A stretch of 37,215 nucleotides of DNA from Candidatus Rokubacteria bacterium GWA2_70_23 (GTDB lineage Bacteria > Methylomirabilota > Methylomirabilia > Rokubacteriales > CSP1-6). The stretch lies in assembly GCA_001788395.1 (NCBI GenBank), contig MGBT01000079.1, positions 1 through 37,215 on the forward strand, in the 5' to 3' direction. Shown here piece after piece: positions 1-7,129 of the stretch. The notes under the pieces are model-generated. The model ran no database searches, had not been told where the DNA came from, and saw only the letters and a list, made by a program, of their open reading frames with translations. The position numbers and the translations under genes were made by a program. Positions within the stretch are counted from its first letter, which is position 1. Each line of letters opens with the position of its first letter.

Positions 1-351
1 CAGTGGGACCGGGCGGCGACCGCCTCGCTTCCGTGGCTTTCGCCTCCCTCGTTGGCTTCGCAGTTCCACGCGGGCCCCTCGTCCTTCGGCGTCTGGGGCC
101 ACCCCAGCACAATCCTCATCGACCAGGCGGGGAAAGTCGTCGGGCGGGTGCGCGGCGAGCGTGACTGGGACACGGACGCCGCCCGCCGCCTCGTCGAGTC
201 GCTGCTGAAGACGAAGCAAAAGGACACGTCCGAGCGTGCACCCCAGGCCATGGCGGAGATGATGGGTTCAATGGGCGGCGGGATGGGCGGCGCCGGCGGG
301 ATGATGCGCGGCTCGTCCCGCCAGCACGAAACGCCCGATACGACGCGCTGA
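1..351 (+). CDS. C-terminal part of a thioredoxin-like (TlpA/ResA-type) protein, cut by window edge
   Basis: The frame is open from base 1, so the 5' end lies outside the window. Residues about 31-65 look like the last strands and helix of a thioredoxin fold: a cis-proline segment GHPST, then ILIDQAGKVVGRV and a closing helix ARRLVESLL. The active-site CxxC would lie upstream and cannot be seen. The tail is unusual, being Met/Gly-rich (MMGSMGGGMGG), a composition shared with secreted proteins elsewhere in the window. The first ~25 residues do not look like thioredoxin, so a frameshift near the edge is possible. A periplasmic thiol or metal role is an inference from the fold and the tail. Confidence 0.55.
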   Translation, partial: QWDRAATASLPWLSPPSLASQFHAGPSSFGVWGHPSTILIDQAGKVVGRVRGERDWDTDAARRLVESLLKTKQKDTSERAPQAMAEMMGSMGGGMGGAGGMMRGSSRQHETPDTTR

Positions 352-372
352 CAATCACTTCAGGAGGAAGCA

Positions 373-579
373 ATGGCGATCGAGACCACTGAGAAGTACT
401 GCCCGATCTGTGGGAAGCAGGTGGCGGAGCCGACGTTCAACCGCTTCGGCGAATGGGCCTGCTCGGAGGCGCACGCCGACGAGTACGTGAAAGAGACGCG
501 AGCCCAGAAGATGCGGGCGGCGGCTCCCGCCCCGGAGCAGCAGCCGCAGCGGCCTCCGCGCCAGATGCGCGGGGGCTGA
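373..579 (+). CDS. Small TRASH/YHS-like metal-site protein
   Basis: This 68-residue protein is preceded by a strong ribosome-binding site (AGGAGGAAGCA then ATG), 21 nt after the thioredoxin-like gene. It carries CPICGK near the N-terminus and FGEWACSEAH about 20 residues later. That CxxC...CxxxH layout resembles TRASH/YHS metal-binding domains, with His in place of the last Cys. The C-terminus is a Gln/Pro/Arg-rich tail. The gene at 915 encodes the same domain (CAFCGAEV...FGEIFCSDAH), so the two are paralogues. Binding of Cu, Zn or Hg is plausible from the residues but not proven. No signal peptide is seen, so a cytoplasmic location is likely. Confidence 0.7.
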   Translation: MAIETTEKYCPICGKQVAEPTFNRFGEWACSEAHADEYVKETRAQKMRAAAPAPEQQPQRPPRQMRGG

Positions 580-722
580 GCGCGGAAGCGAAGGTATGCG
601 GTGAACGGCCCCGCGCTCTCCACGCCGATCGTGAAGGGCAAACCGGACGTCGAACCGGGTTCGGTCTGATCCTGCGCGGCGCCGTGGCGGCGCTGCCCGG
701 GACCCCGTGGGCCGGAGATTCG

Positions 723-861
723 CGAGCTGAGCTCGTGGACACGGCCGCGGACTACGAGGGCTGGGTTACGGCGCAGCGGGCGCTCGCCGAAGATGCCGGC
801 GCCGGGCGTCACGAAGGGGCAGGCGCGCACTGTGGCGGAGTACCTAATGAGCCTGAAGTAA
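723..861 (+). pseudogene. Remnant of a monohaem cytochrome c C-terminus
   Basis: This lies in the 335-nt gap between the two TRASH-like genes. One frame reads AADYEGWVTAQRALAE. After a one-base frame change near 790 the sequence reads PKMPAPGVTKGQARTVAEYL and ends at TAA. The second part looks like the typical end of a small cytochrome c: the methionine ligand in KMPAPG followed by the last helix. No CxxCH is found upstream. I read it as a decayed gene tail. The evidence is similarity of pattern only. Confidence 0.35.
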
Positions 862-914
862 TGGCCAAACGGAGGCGTAAACGCGTGAATCGAGACAGAC
901 GAGAAGGAGTGGAC

Positions 915-1442
915 ATGATTGAGTCATCGCGGGAAGGCAACGGACAGCGGATCGAACTCTCTGTGGTGCCGGTCGCTTCCAGGAACGGGCCGCCACCTGT
1001 TCAGGCGACAGACCAGGCGCGGTACTGCGCGTTCTGCGGCGCGGAAGTCGGTCAGGAGGGCGCGCCGGAGCGCTTCGGCGAGATCTTCTGCTCCGACGCG
1101 CATGCCGAGGAGTTCGTCAAAGGCGTGCGGGCGGTTCGGGTCCAGACTGCCGTCGCGGGTGGCGCCGAGGTCCAGCGCACGGACGGGACCGCCCCGGAGC
1201 AGCCGACCGGAGCCGCAAAGCCCTGGGACTGGAAGATGGCGCTCAAGATGGCCGCCTGCTGCGGCGCGCCGCTTCTGGCCCTCGTCGTCCTCGCCGGCGG
1301 TGGAGGTGCCCTGCTCGGTGCGGCCGGAGCCCTTCTCCCCTTGCTGGCGTTGCTTGCGTGTCCGCTCGGCATGTACTTCATGATGCGCGGCAGGTCGACG
1401 GGGCACCAGCAACAGCCGAAGGACGAAGATCACGACAAGTGA
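915..1442 (+). CDS. TRASH-like metal-site protein with C-terminal membrane segments
   Basis: This 175-residue protein starts at the ATG with GAGAAGGAG just upstream; the frame stays open further upstream without a credible start. Residues ~36-70 hold the TRASH-like module CAFCGAEV...FGEIFCSDAH, paralogous to the gene at 373. Two hydrophobic segments follow: one begins ACCGAPLLALVV and the other ends LLACPLGMYFMM, with a cytoplasmic-looking His/Gln/Asp tail. The ACPLGMYFMM segment resembles DUF2933-type small membrane proteins, and the paired Cys in ACCGAP recalls MerT-like transporters. A metal sensing or export accessory role is an inference. Confidence 0.65.
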   Translation: MIESSREGNGQRIELSVVPVASRNGPPPVQATDQARYCAFCGAEVGQEGAPERFGEIFCSDAHAEEFVKGVRAVRVQTAVAGGAEVQRTDGTAPEQPTGAAKPWDWKMALKMAACCGAPLLALVVLAGGGGALLGAAGALLPLLALLACPLGMYFMMRGRSTGHQQQPKDEDHDK

Positions 1443-1526
1443 CGCGACGACCCTGGACATCGCCCGGACGATGGACAAGGCTCGCATTACTTCCCGACCT
1501 ACCTCACCCCAGAGGGATGCCTGAGG

Positions 1527-1856
1527 ATGGGCCTTGTGGACGCGGAACGACGGCCGCTAAAGACCGCCGTGCCAGAAGCCCCCATTGGACACGATCCGCC
1601 GCTCGACCTGTCCCGCGAGGTGTACGACACGCGCCTCGCGCCCAAGGCGAGCTTCACCATGACAGAGCCCTGGAGGGTGGACCGCCCCGGGCTCGGGCTC
1701 CGGCCGCGCGTCGTCGTCGAGCCCGATCGCTTCTACACTCGATCCTTCGACATCTCACGGCGGCAGACCGAGCGACGGACGGCCCCGCTCTGCGAAGCGC
1801 TCCGGCAGACGCGCCACTCGCCCTTCACGATCTTCTTGCGGGAGGCCCCGCTGTAA
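1527..1856 (+). CDS. Hypothetical protein
   Basis: This 109-residue frame was not recognised. It has a protein-like composition (for example DLSREVYDTRLAPKASF, VVVEPDRFYTR and the ending SPFTIFLREAPL). The same frame upstream of the ATG, back to the TGA of the previous gene, also reads plausibly (GSHYFPTYLTPEGCL). The gene may therefore be 5'-truncated and joined to its neighbour by a deletion. Its TAA overlaps the ATG of the next signal-peptide frame (TAATG). No membrane segment, Cys motif or signal peptide is seen. Confidence 0.4.
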   Translation: MGLVDAERRPLKTAVPEAPIGHDPPLDLSREVYDTRLAPKASFTMTEPWRVDRPGLGLRPRVVVEPDRFYTRSFDISRRQTERRTAPLCEALRQTRHSPFTIFLREAPL

Positions 1857-1951
1857 TGCGCGCCGTCCGTCGTCTCACACTGGTGCCTTTCGCCGCACTC
1901 TTGTCCTTGGGCACACCCGCGGAGGCCACCCACGAGGTAAGCCACCGCTAA
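1856..1951 (+). pseudogene. Signal peptide cut off by an in-frame TAA
   Basis: The frame encodes a clean Sec signal peptide (MRAVRR, then LTLVPFAALLSLGTP and AEA) followed by HEVSHR and TAA. The same frame continues at once with VVLGYVRDGARRPMA, which is the natural start of the mature domain in the next entry. The stop therefore looks like a nonsense change, for example Tyr TAT to TAA, inside one original secreted protein. If the downstream part is made from the GTG at 1952, it would lack an export signal. Confidence 0.6.
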
Positions 1952-2815
1952 GTGGTGCTGGGATATGTCCGAGACGGGGCGCGCCGGCCGATGGCGCGCG
2001 GCACGGTCGAGGTGGTCCGCGAGAAGACAGGATTCTCCTATCTCACCGAGACCGACGCCGAGGGCTTCTACGTCGTTGTCGTCCATTTGCAGGACGGGGA
2101 TCTCCTGGACGCCTTGCGAGTCACGGCAGGGCGAGCCACGATCCGAATCCAGGCCCGGTTCAACCCGCTGAACTCTCGGAGCAATCGAGGGACGAGGGTC
2201 GACTTCACCGGAAGCTCGGCGGTGGAGCGGCAAGAGATATTCGATGCGACGGTCAACTTCACCGAGATGTTCGGAGTCCCGTTGACCATCTACCTGCTGG
2301 CCCCTCTGCTCGGCCTTCCGGCGTCTGCGTTCGGGATGAACGAGAGCCATCTCTGGGCCTTTGCTCTGGATCGCCTCGGGCTGCTCCCGCTCCAGGCCGG
2401 AGTCTACCTGGTCATGACGGTGAGCACCGTCCTCATCGCGGCCGGTCTGTCGCTGCTCGCCGTCGGCTGGGCCACCGTCTATCGGGGACGGGATCGGTTG
2501 GTGACGGACGGTATCTACCGCTACCTCCGGCACCCTCAGTACGTCGGCCTGATGCTGATCATCTTCGGCTTCAACATCATGTGGCCGACTGTCCTCACCT
2601 TCCTGATGGCGCCCGTGCTCATCGTCATGTATGTCCGCCTGGCGCGCCGCGAGGACGAGGAGTTGGCGACGTTCTTTGGCGAGGCGTTCTTGGGCTACGC
2701 CGCTCGGACCCGGGCTTTCCTTCCATGGGGGCGAGGCCGAGCGGTGCTGCCCCGCGGCACTCCGGAACGCCCTCCCCGGGATGCTGAAGCGCTCACGATC
2801 GGGGAACGGGAATGA
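1952..2815 (+). CDS. Chimera: carboxypeptidase-regulatory-like domain fused to ICMT-like membrane methyltransferase
   Basis: The frame opens with GTG directly after the TAA of the signal-peptide frame. Residues 1-~105 form a small beta domain (LGYVRD, GTVEVVREKTG, TDAEGFYVV) like secreted carboxypeptidase-regulatory domains. From FTEMFGVPLTIYLL onward it is an isoprenylcysteine carboxyl methyltransferase-like integral membrane enzyme, with about four helices and the signature GIYRYLRHPQYVGLML. The ICMT part resembles the intact paralogue at 4165-4842 (YAEMYGFPLTIYVL, RHPQYAGIFL), but its first helix is missing. A deletion appears to have joined two genes. The product may be inactive. The ATG of the next remnant overlaps its end. 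Confidence 0.6.
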   Translation: MVLGYVRDGARRPMARGTVEVVREKTGFSYLTETDAEGFYVVVVHLQDGDLLDALRVTAGRATIRIQARFNPLNSRSNRGTRVDFTGSSAVERQEIFDATVNFTEMFGVPLTIYLLAPLLGLPASAFGMNESHLWAFALDRLGLLPLQAGVYLVMTVSTVLIAAGLSLLAVGWATVYRGRDRLVTDGIYRYLRHPQYVGLMLIIFGFNIMWPTVLTFLMAPVLIVMYVRLARREDEELATFFGEAFLGYAARTRAFLPWGRGRAVLPRGTPERPPRDAEALTIGERE

Positions 2816-3346
2816 CGGTGGTGCCCCGCTGGCTCCTGGCTGCCCTCTCCGGGGCCCTGCTGGCCCTGGCCTTTGCCGGCAGTGGCGACCAGAGCTGGCT
2901 CGCCTTTGCGGCTCTGGTGCCGCTCCTCGTCGCCGCCGACGGAGTGGACCGGCGGCGCGCCGGAATCCTGGGCCTCCTCTCCGGGTTGATCTTCTGGCTG
3001 GCGACCATCCCGTGGGTGGCGCAGACGATAGGGGTGGAACGACCGGCTGGGCGGGCTCGGCGTCGCGAGGGCGGTCGTCGGTCTTGCGATCGGCTCGGGC
3101 TGGCTGCTGTCGCCCGCGCGCGAGGGGACGCCTGCGATTCCGGTCGCGCTGGTCCAGGCGAATATCGACCAGGGCGTGAAGTGGGACCCCGCGTATCAGG
3201 GGACGACGCCGGAGGTCTACCGGCGGCTCACGCTGGAAGCGGCGCGCAGGGGTGCCAGTCACATCGTCTGGCCGGAGACGGCGGTGCCCTTCTTCCTCCG
3301 CGCCGACCCCCACTGGCGCGAGGTCGAGCGCATCGCCCACCCTGAA
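2812..3346 (+). pseudogene. lnt: Decayed apolipoprotein N-acyltransferase (Lnt)
   Basis: The first frame reads like the Lnt N-terminus: a membrane helix, GSGDQSWLAFAALVPLL, then GLLSGLIFWLATIPWV. At about 3030 the frame changes, and the sequence resumes at WNDRLGGLGVARAVVG and enters the nitrilase-like domain (VALVQANIDQGVKWDP, SHIVWPETAVPFFLR). The membrane region between these two pieces is missing. After IAHPE (3346) the frame runs straight into PBP2-like sequence. About two thirds of a ~500-residue Lnt is absent, including the catalytic Lys and Cys, so it cannot function. Part of it is readable as one frame, 3176-4117, together with the next remnant. Confidence 0.65.
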
Positions 3347-4143
3347 CGCGATAACGCTGCCGGCCCGCCGCGTCCCGGCGAGCTCGAGGATCGCCAGACC
3401 GTGCTCGCCACGCTTTCGATCCTCCTCAAGATCCCGTACGCGGAGCTCGACCGCGCGCTCGCTGCGCCGCCCGCCGACTCGCCCTGGCCCGTGCGCGTCC
3501 GGCGCGGGTTGACGTTCCAGGAGGTCGCCCCGCTCGAAGAGCGGCGCGCGGGGCTGCCGGGCGTGACGGTAGCGCTCGAGCCCCGACGCGCCTACCCGTC
3601 GGGCCGCTTCGCCGCGCACCTCCGCGCGTGGTTGCCGGGAGATACCGCGAACGTGGCGATCGGCCAGGGGCGCGTACTCGTGACACCGCTCCAGGTCGCG
3701 CGGTTCATGGCGGCGATCGCGAACGGGGGGATCCTCTGGCGGCCTCGCCTCGTCCAGCGTGTCGAGAGCGCCGGCGAAACGGTTCTTTTGGTCGCTCCAG
3801 AGGTCACTGGACACGTGGCGTTCGCTCCCGCCGTTCTCGCCGTCCTCCGTCGAAGTCTCTGGGCCACGCTCGACGACGGTGGGACGGCTTCTGCCGCGCG
3901 GAGTCTCGACCTTCTCGTCGCGGGAAAGACCGGGACCGCACAGATCATCCCGGACAGCGATTCCACCAAGGGGCAGGATCACGCCTGGTTCGCCGGCTAT
4001 GCGGCGGCGGATGCTCCTCGGATGGTGGTGGTCGCCCTGGTCGAGCGCGGTGGGATGGGGGGAAGGTCGCTGCGCCGATCGCCGGCCGCATCTTCCGCGA
4101 GATCTTTCACTCCGTGACTCAGGCCCCCGAGCACCCCGCGTGA
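3347..4143 (+). pseudogene. mrdA: Decayed penicillin-binding protein 2
   Basis: In the same frame as the Lnt tail come pieces of a PBP2: the pedestal region (ELEDRQTVLATLS, RRGLTFQEVAPLEERR, YPSGRFAAH), then a jump to LPGDTANVAIGQGRVLVTPLQVA and the KTG box in VAGKTGTAQ. The transpeptidase SxxK serine region and the SxN box are deleted. Near 4060 the frame shifts again, and the true C-terminus (KVAAPIAGRIFREIF) is read in another frame up to TGA at 4143. The N-terminal membrane anchor is absent. This is a pseudogene made of at least three disconnected pieces. Confidence 0.65.
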
Positions 4144-4164
4144 TGACGGCGCCTCATGCTGCAA

Positions 4165-4842
4165 CTAGTCTCGGGGTCTGAGCGGCTCACCGCTGGATGC
4201 ACGCGTCCCGTCCAGCAGCCGTCTCCACTCCCCCCGGTGTGGAAAGAACATGGGGACGCGCCGCCGGTAGTCCAGGTACTCCTCGCCGAACTGCCCGATC
4301 ATCCGCCCCTCCTCCTTGCGCGCGAGCCGGACGTAGGCCCAGACGATGACGGGGAAGAGCGCCACGGTCAGGATGGTCGGCCAGTGGATGAGCTGACCGA
4401 AGAGCGCCAGGAAGATCCCCGCGTATTGAGGGTGCCGGACGACGCCATAGAGGCCGGCGGTGGCCAGGCGTCCCGCGCGGCTCGCCCGGTAGACCCCGCG
4501 CCACCCGTGGATCAGCAGGGAGATCCCCAAGAAGACGAAGGCGTACCCGACCATCATCTCGATCATGGCCCCGAGATCGCCCCAGCCGAAGAGCGTGGCC
4601 CAGAGGTGACCGCTCTCGTGGAGCCAGGGGACGTCCCAGCCCAGGAATCCGCTCAGGACGTAGATGGTGAGGGGGAACCCGTACATCTCGGCATAGAGGG
4701 TGATGATGAAGGCCTGCACCAGCCCCGCCCGGCTCCACTCCCGCCACCCTTTGGGGGCCACGTAGCGGTAGAGCAGCCACGAGGCGATCACCACCATGAT
4801 TACCGTCAGCTCCCAGAACCCGATGTTCGTCGCGCGTTCCAT
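4165..4842 (-). CDS. Isoprenylcysteine carboxyl methyltransferase-like membrane protein
   Basis: This 225-residue integral membrane protein has five or so helices. The signature GLYGVVRHPQYAGIFLALFG and the following PTILTVALFPVIVWAYVRLARKEE are typical of the ICMT/PEMT superfamily, which uses S-adenosylmethionine at the membrane. The substrate is unknown; bacteria carry many such proteins without prenylated targets. The ATG at 4842 (MERATNIGFWE) is chosen over an upstream start because it begins the conserved first helix and has AGGCAGG upstream. It is a monocistronic unit. A sigma-54-type promoter lies 26 nt upstream with paired upstream sites beyond it. It is paralogous to the C-terminal half of the gene at 1952-2815. 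Confidence 0.75.
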   Translation of the reverse strand: MERATNIGFWELTVIMVVIASWLLYRYVAPKGWREWSRAGLVQAFIITLYAEMYGFPLTIYVLSGFLGWDVPWLHESGHLWATLFGWGDLGAMIEMMVGYAFVFLGISLLIHGWRGVYRASRAGRLATAGLYGVVRHPQYAGIFLALFGQLIHWPTILTVALFPVIVWAYVRLARKEEGRMIGQFGEEYLDYRRRVPMFFPHRGEWRRLLDGTRASSGEPLRPRD

Positions 4843-4867
4843 TGTACCTGCCTCTTCATTGTGGGCA

Positions 4868-4882
4868 GCAGGAACAATGCCA
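4868..4882 (-). promoter_or_regulatory. Candidate sigma-54 promoter of the ICMT-like gene
   Basis: Read on the minus strand: TGGCATTGTTCCTGC. The GG and GC dinucleotides are exactly 10 nt apart and 8 of the 11 consensus positions (TGGCACG-N4-TTGC) match. It sits 26 nt before the ATG at 4842. It is the weakest of the six such sites in the window but has the clearest paired upstream sites. Confidence 0.5.
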
Positions 4883-4982
4883 GGAACGCGGCGCCGGAGT
4901 GGACCCACCGGAAACACCACTCGTCCGAGGGGTTGGAGAGCAGGCCTCACCCTTCGCGGGCCGGGCAGACACCCCGAGGATC

Positions 4983-5032
4983 GACATCCTGGCGGAAGAA
5001 GCGCGGAGCCAGTGACGCGCGCAGACAATCTG
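4983..5032. promoter_or_regulatory. Paired candidate activator sites upstream of the ICMT-like gene
   Basis: GACATCCTGGC (4983-4993) and GACAATCTGTC (5022-5032) start 39 bp apart, about 100-150 bp upstream of the candidate sigma-54 promoter. The same pair architecture recurs at 10985/11025, 11758/11797 and 17065/17106. Spacing of about four helical turns is typical of NtrC-family enhancer sites. Confidence 0.45.
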
Positions 5033-5138
5033 TCAGGCGAGCCGGGAGCGCCGGAAGGAGCGCCCCACCAACGAGGGACCCTCTCGCCTCAGGGGAAAGC
5101 GCCGGTGAGCCTCGGGCCGGCCCCACTCCCGATCTGCG

Positions 5139-5240
5139 CCACGGCATCACGCTGATCCCGTTGGGGCCGCGCCCCACCGGGATCGTGGCGACGACCTTCA
5201 GGTCCTTGACCTCGATGACCGAGACGGAGTTCGCATGGTC
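5139..5240 (-). pseudogene. Fragment of a YVTN beta-propeller gene
   Basis: On the minus strand the frame reads DHANSVSVIEVKDLKVVA, then TIPVGRGPNGISV. This is one blade repeat of the YVTN type (NSVSVID...VVATIPVG..P.G), also seen in the intact propeller at 22038-22985. A stop lies just upstream and nothing recognisable lies downstream, so only about 34 codons survive. Confidence 0.5.
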
Positions 5241-5349
5241 CCGCCCTGCTCAGCGCCCAGGCCGGAGCACGAATGACCGGCCCGACGATGCGACAGTCTC
5301 CCGGACCGATCGGCCCCTTCGGCTGGGCGTTACACCCTTCGCGCCAAGC

Positions 5350-6012
5350 TCACGGACGACCACGTCCCGCCCCGGAAGAGGCCGCGATCGGAGCCAAGGC
5401 CGCATAGAGCGGCGGCGCGATCTCCGAGACGAGGCTCAGGGCGTCCTCGAGCGCGCCGCCGCTCTCTGCCGGGATCCCGAGGCGCACCAGCATCGCATCG
5501 GCCTGCCGCCGGAACAGGATCTCGCGCATCAGCGCCAGCCGATAGCGATAGTCGCCGCCGTAGACACGCCGGCCGAGCTGACGCCAGTACACCACCGCCA
5601 GCGGCCCCCCCTGCTTGTAGCCGACCACGGCCGGCAACCGCACCGGTGCCGCGCCGTTCAAGATCACTGGAATGGCGACCCGGTCGATCCGGCTGGTGTT
5701 CGCCTCCGGGAAGATGCGGTCGATGGAGCCCCGCCGCTTCGGATCGTCCTCGCGCGCGAAGAGTGCGACCGAGACCCAGACGACCTGGCCCGCGCGCCGG
5801 TAGGTCCGCCGAAGAGCCGCTTTCTCGTTCGGATCGACGGGAAGCGCCCACTCGGGAGCCCCTGCCGTGGACGTCCACCCCGCGACCTCCGTGGGCAGCG
5901 CATCGAGCCCCGCGCCCCACTGCCCTTCGCGCACCTCGGGAGCCAGACCGATCGCCACGGCGGTGGCGCCGATCAGTCCGAGGAGGATTGCGAGACGTCC
6001 ACGGAGGCTCAC
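5350..6012 (-). CDS. epsI: EpsI-family exosortase-associated protein
   Basis: The product has 220 residues and starts at GTG 6012, overlapping the exosortase stop (GTGA), which implies translational coupling. An N-terminal hydrophobic helix (LAILLGLIGATAVAIGL) is followed by the EpsI domain: GWTSTAG, then WVSVALFAREDD, and later GDYRYRLALMREILFRR. EpsI proteins accompany exosortases, either as separate genes or fused to their C-terminus, and are linked to exopolysaccharide-associated protein sorting. The domain is probably extracytoplasmic and anchored by the N-terminal helix. No PEP-CTERM substrate was recognised in the window. Confidence 0.8.
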   Translation of the reverse strand: MSLRGRLAILLGLIGATAVAIGLAPEVREGQWGAGLDALPTEVAGWTSTAGAPEWALPVDPNEKAALRRTYRRAGQVVWVSVALFAREDDPKRRGSIDRIFPEANTSRIDRVAIPVILNGAAPVRLPAVVGYKQGGPLAVVYWRQLGRRVYGGDYRYRLALMREILFRRQADAMLVRLGIPAESGGALEDALSLVSEIAPPLYAALAPIAASSGAGRGRP

Positions 6013-6899
6013 CGAGGCAGGTTCCTCGCCGCGACGCGAAGCATCACGGCGTCCAGCGCGACCAGCAGTACCACCGTCATGAGAAATACGGTGGTGCCGT
6101 TGAACTTGTGAATCACGTTGTCCAGGGCCACGGGACCGAAGTAGTAGACGCTCACCGCGGTGAGGGTGATGCGGACGATATTGGACGCAAACCCCAAGGG
6201 AGCGGCCGCAACGATGAGGGCGGCCCGGAGCCACGTCGGACGCGGGTGCATCTGCCCGTAGGCGGCGCCCAGGGCCGTCAGGGCCGCGATGGCCGGCACG
6301 CTGCTGCACACCGAGGCGACCTCGAGGGTGATGCCGGGAAGGTGCAGAAACACCCCCTCCCGAAAGACGGGCACGCCGAGCCATGAGAGCGCTCGGGCGC
6401 TCGCCCCCGCATCGATGAGCTGGAACTGATAGGTGAGGCTCTTCAGCATGAGATAGGGGAGGGGGATCATGAAGAGCAGGAACCCGATTCCTGCCCAGAC
6501 GTGCCGGGCGACGCGGGCGCCGGCCAGGAAGAGCACCGTCCCCAGCAGCATGACGGGCAGCGACACGCGAGCGAGGAACGGCTCGCCGCCCAGGGACCCG
6601 AGCGCGAGGATGGCGAGCCCGAGCACCACGAGAGGGAGCCCGAACGGAGAGGACTCGAGCGCCTCGCCCGCGATCCGCTCCCTGCGCGCCCAGATCAGGT
6701 ACGCCGCGATGAAGGGGATCGCGAAGCCGTGGGAGAGGTTCGGAAACGCCGCCCACTCGCCGACCATGGCGGGGACGACCGGCGCGTAGATGCCGAGGAC
6801 CGCCGCCACCCCGGCCCCGAGCGGAATCCACGGACGCGACGGCCCCACCGGCATCGCCGGGCTCTTCACGACGGCCGCCGGGGGGGAGAACGAGGTCAT
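6009..6899 (-). CDS. Exosortase (membrane cysteine protease/transpeptidase)
   Basis: The product has 296 residues and about eight membrane helices. The exosortase catalytic triad is visible: Cys198 in EVASVCSSVPA, Arg243 in FASNIVRI and His264 in DNVIHKF. The family cleaves C-terminal PEP-CTERM-type sorting signals at the inner membrane. The ATG at 6899 is chosen because GGAGG lies 5-6 nt before it; an upstream in-frame start would overlap the rhodanese remnant. The TGA of that remnant overlaps this ATG (ATGA), and EpsI overlaps its 3' end. Which exosortase subtype it is cannot be decided by eye. Confidence 0.88.
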   Translation of the reverse strand: MTSFSPPAAVVKSPAMPVGPSRPWIPLGAGVAAVLGIYAPVVPAMVGEWAAFPNLSHGFAIPFIAAYLIWARRERIAGEALESSPFGLPLVVLGLAILALGSLGGEPFLARVSLPVMLLGTVLFLAGARVARHVWAGIGFLLFMIPLPYLMLKSLTYQFQLIDAGASARALSWLGVPVFREGVFLHLPGITLEVASVCSSVPAIAALTALGAAYGQMHPRPTWLRAALIVAAAPLGFASNIVRITLTAVSVYYFGPVALDNVIHKFNGTTVFLMTVVLLVALDAVMLRVAARNLPR

Positions 6900-7127
6900 C
6901 GGCGCCTCCGCGCCACCGGGCTGCCCGCGTCCGCCCAGGCCACCAGCCCCCCGTCCAGGTTCCACACGTCCGTGTAGCCGAGCGTGACCAGCGTGCGTGC
7001 GGCGATGGCGCTCATGGCTCCACTCCGGCAGTAGACGACGAGCCGCGCGCTCCTGTCGGCCGGCAGCTTGCTCCGGTTCGCCTCCAGCTGGTCGAAGGGG
7101 ATGTCATGGGGCCCTCCTGCGTCACAA
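6896..7127 (-). pseudogene. 5'-truncated rhodanese domain
   Basis: Directly after the TGA of the flavoprotein gene, the same frame reads DAGGPHDIPFDQLEANRS, then LVVYCRSGAMSA (the rhodanese active-site loop with Cys) and ends near GYTDVWNLDGGLVAWADAG. The N-terminal half of the fold is gone, and the GGHIPGA region is shortened to GGPHD. No in-frame start precedes the active-site region. The remnant ends at TGA 6896, overlapping the exosortase start. It is either a dead gene or, less likely, a short product from an internal start. Confidence 0.6.
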
Positions 7128-7129
7128 GT

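Larger units (their letters stand above)
4843..5349. other. Intergenic region of 507 nt
   Basis: Between the ICMT-like gene and epsI. It holds the candidate sigma-54 promoter, the paired activator sites and, around 5139-5240, a YVTN-propeller remnant. The open frames here are short and lack plausible starts or family features. I see no RNA gene. Confidence 0.5.

Noticed and set aside
1949-1951. The in-frame TAA between signal peptide and mature domain as a recoded codon
   Set aside because: TAA is not a selenocysteine codon and no recoding structure is evident; a nonsense change is simpler.
1733-3982. A 749-codon open frame on the minus strand
   Set aside because: It is Arg/Pro/Glu-rich, has no family features and lies opposite recognisable gene remnants; it is a high-GC antisense artefact.
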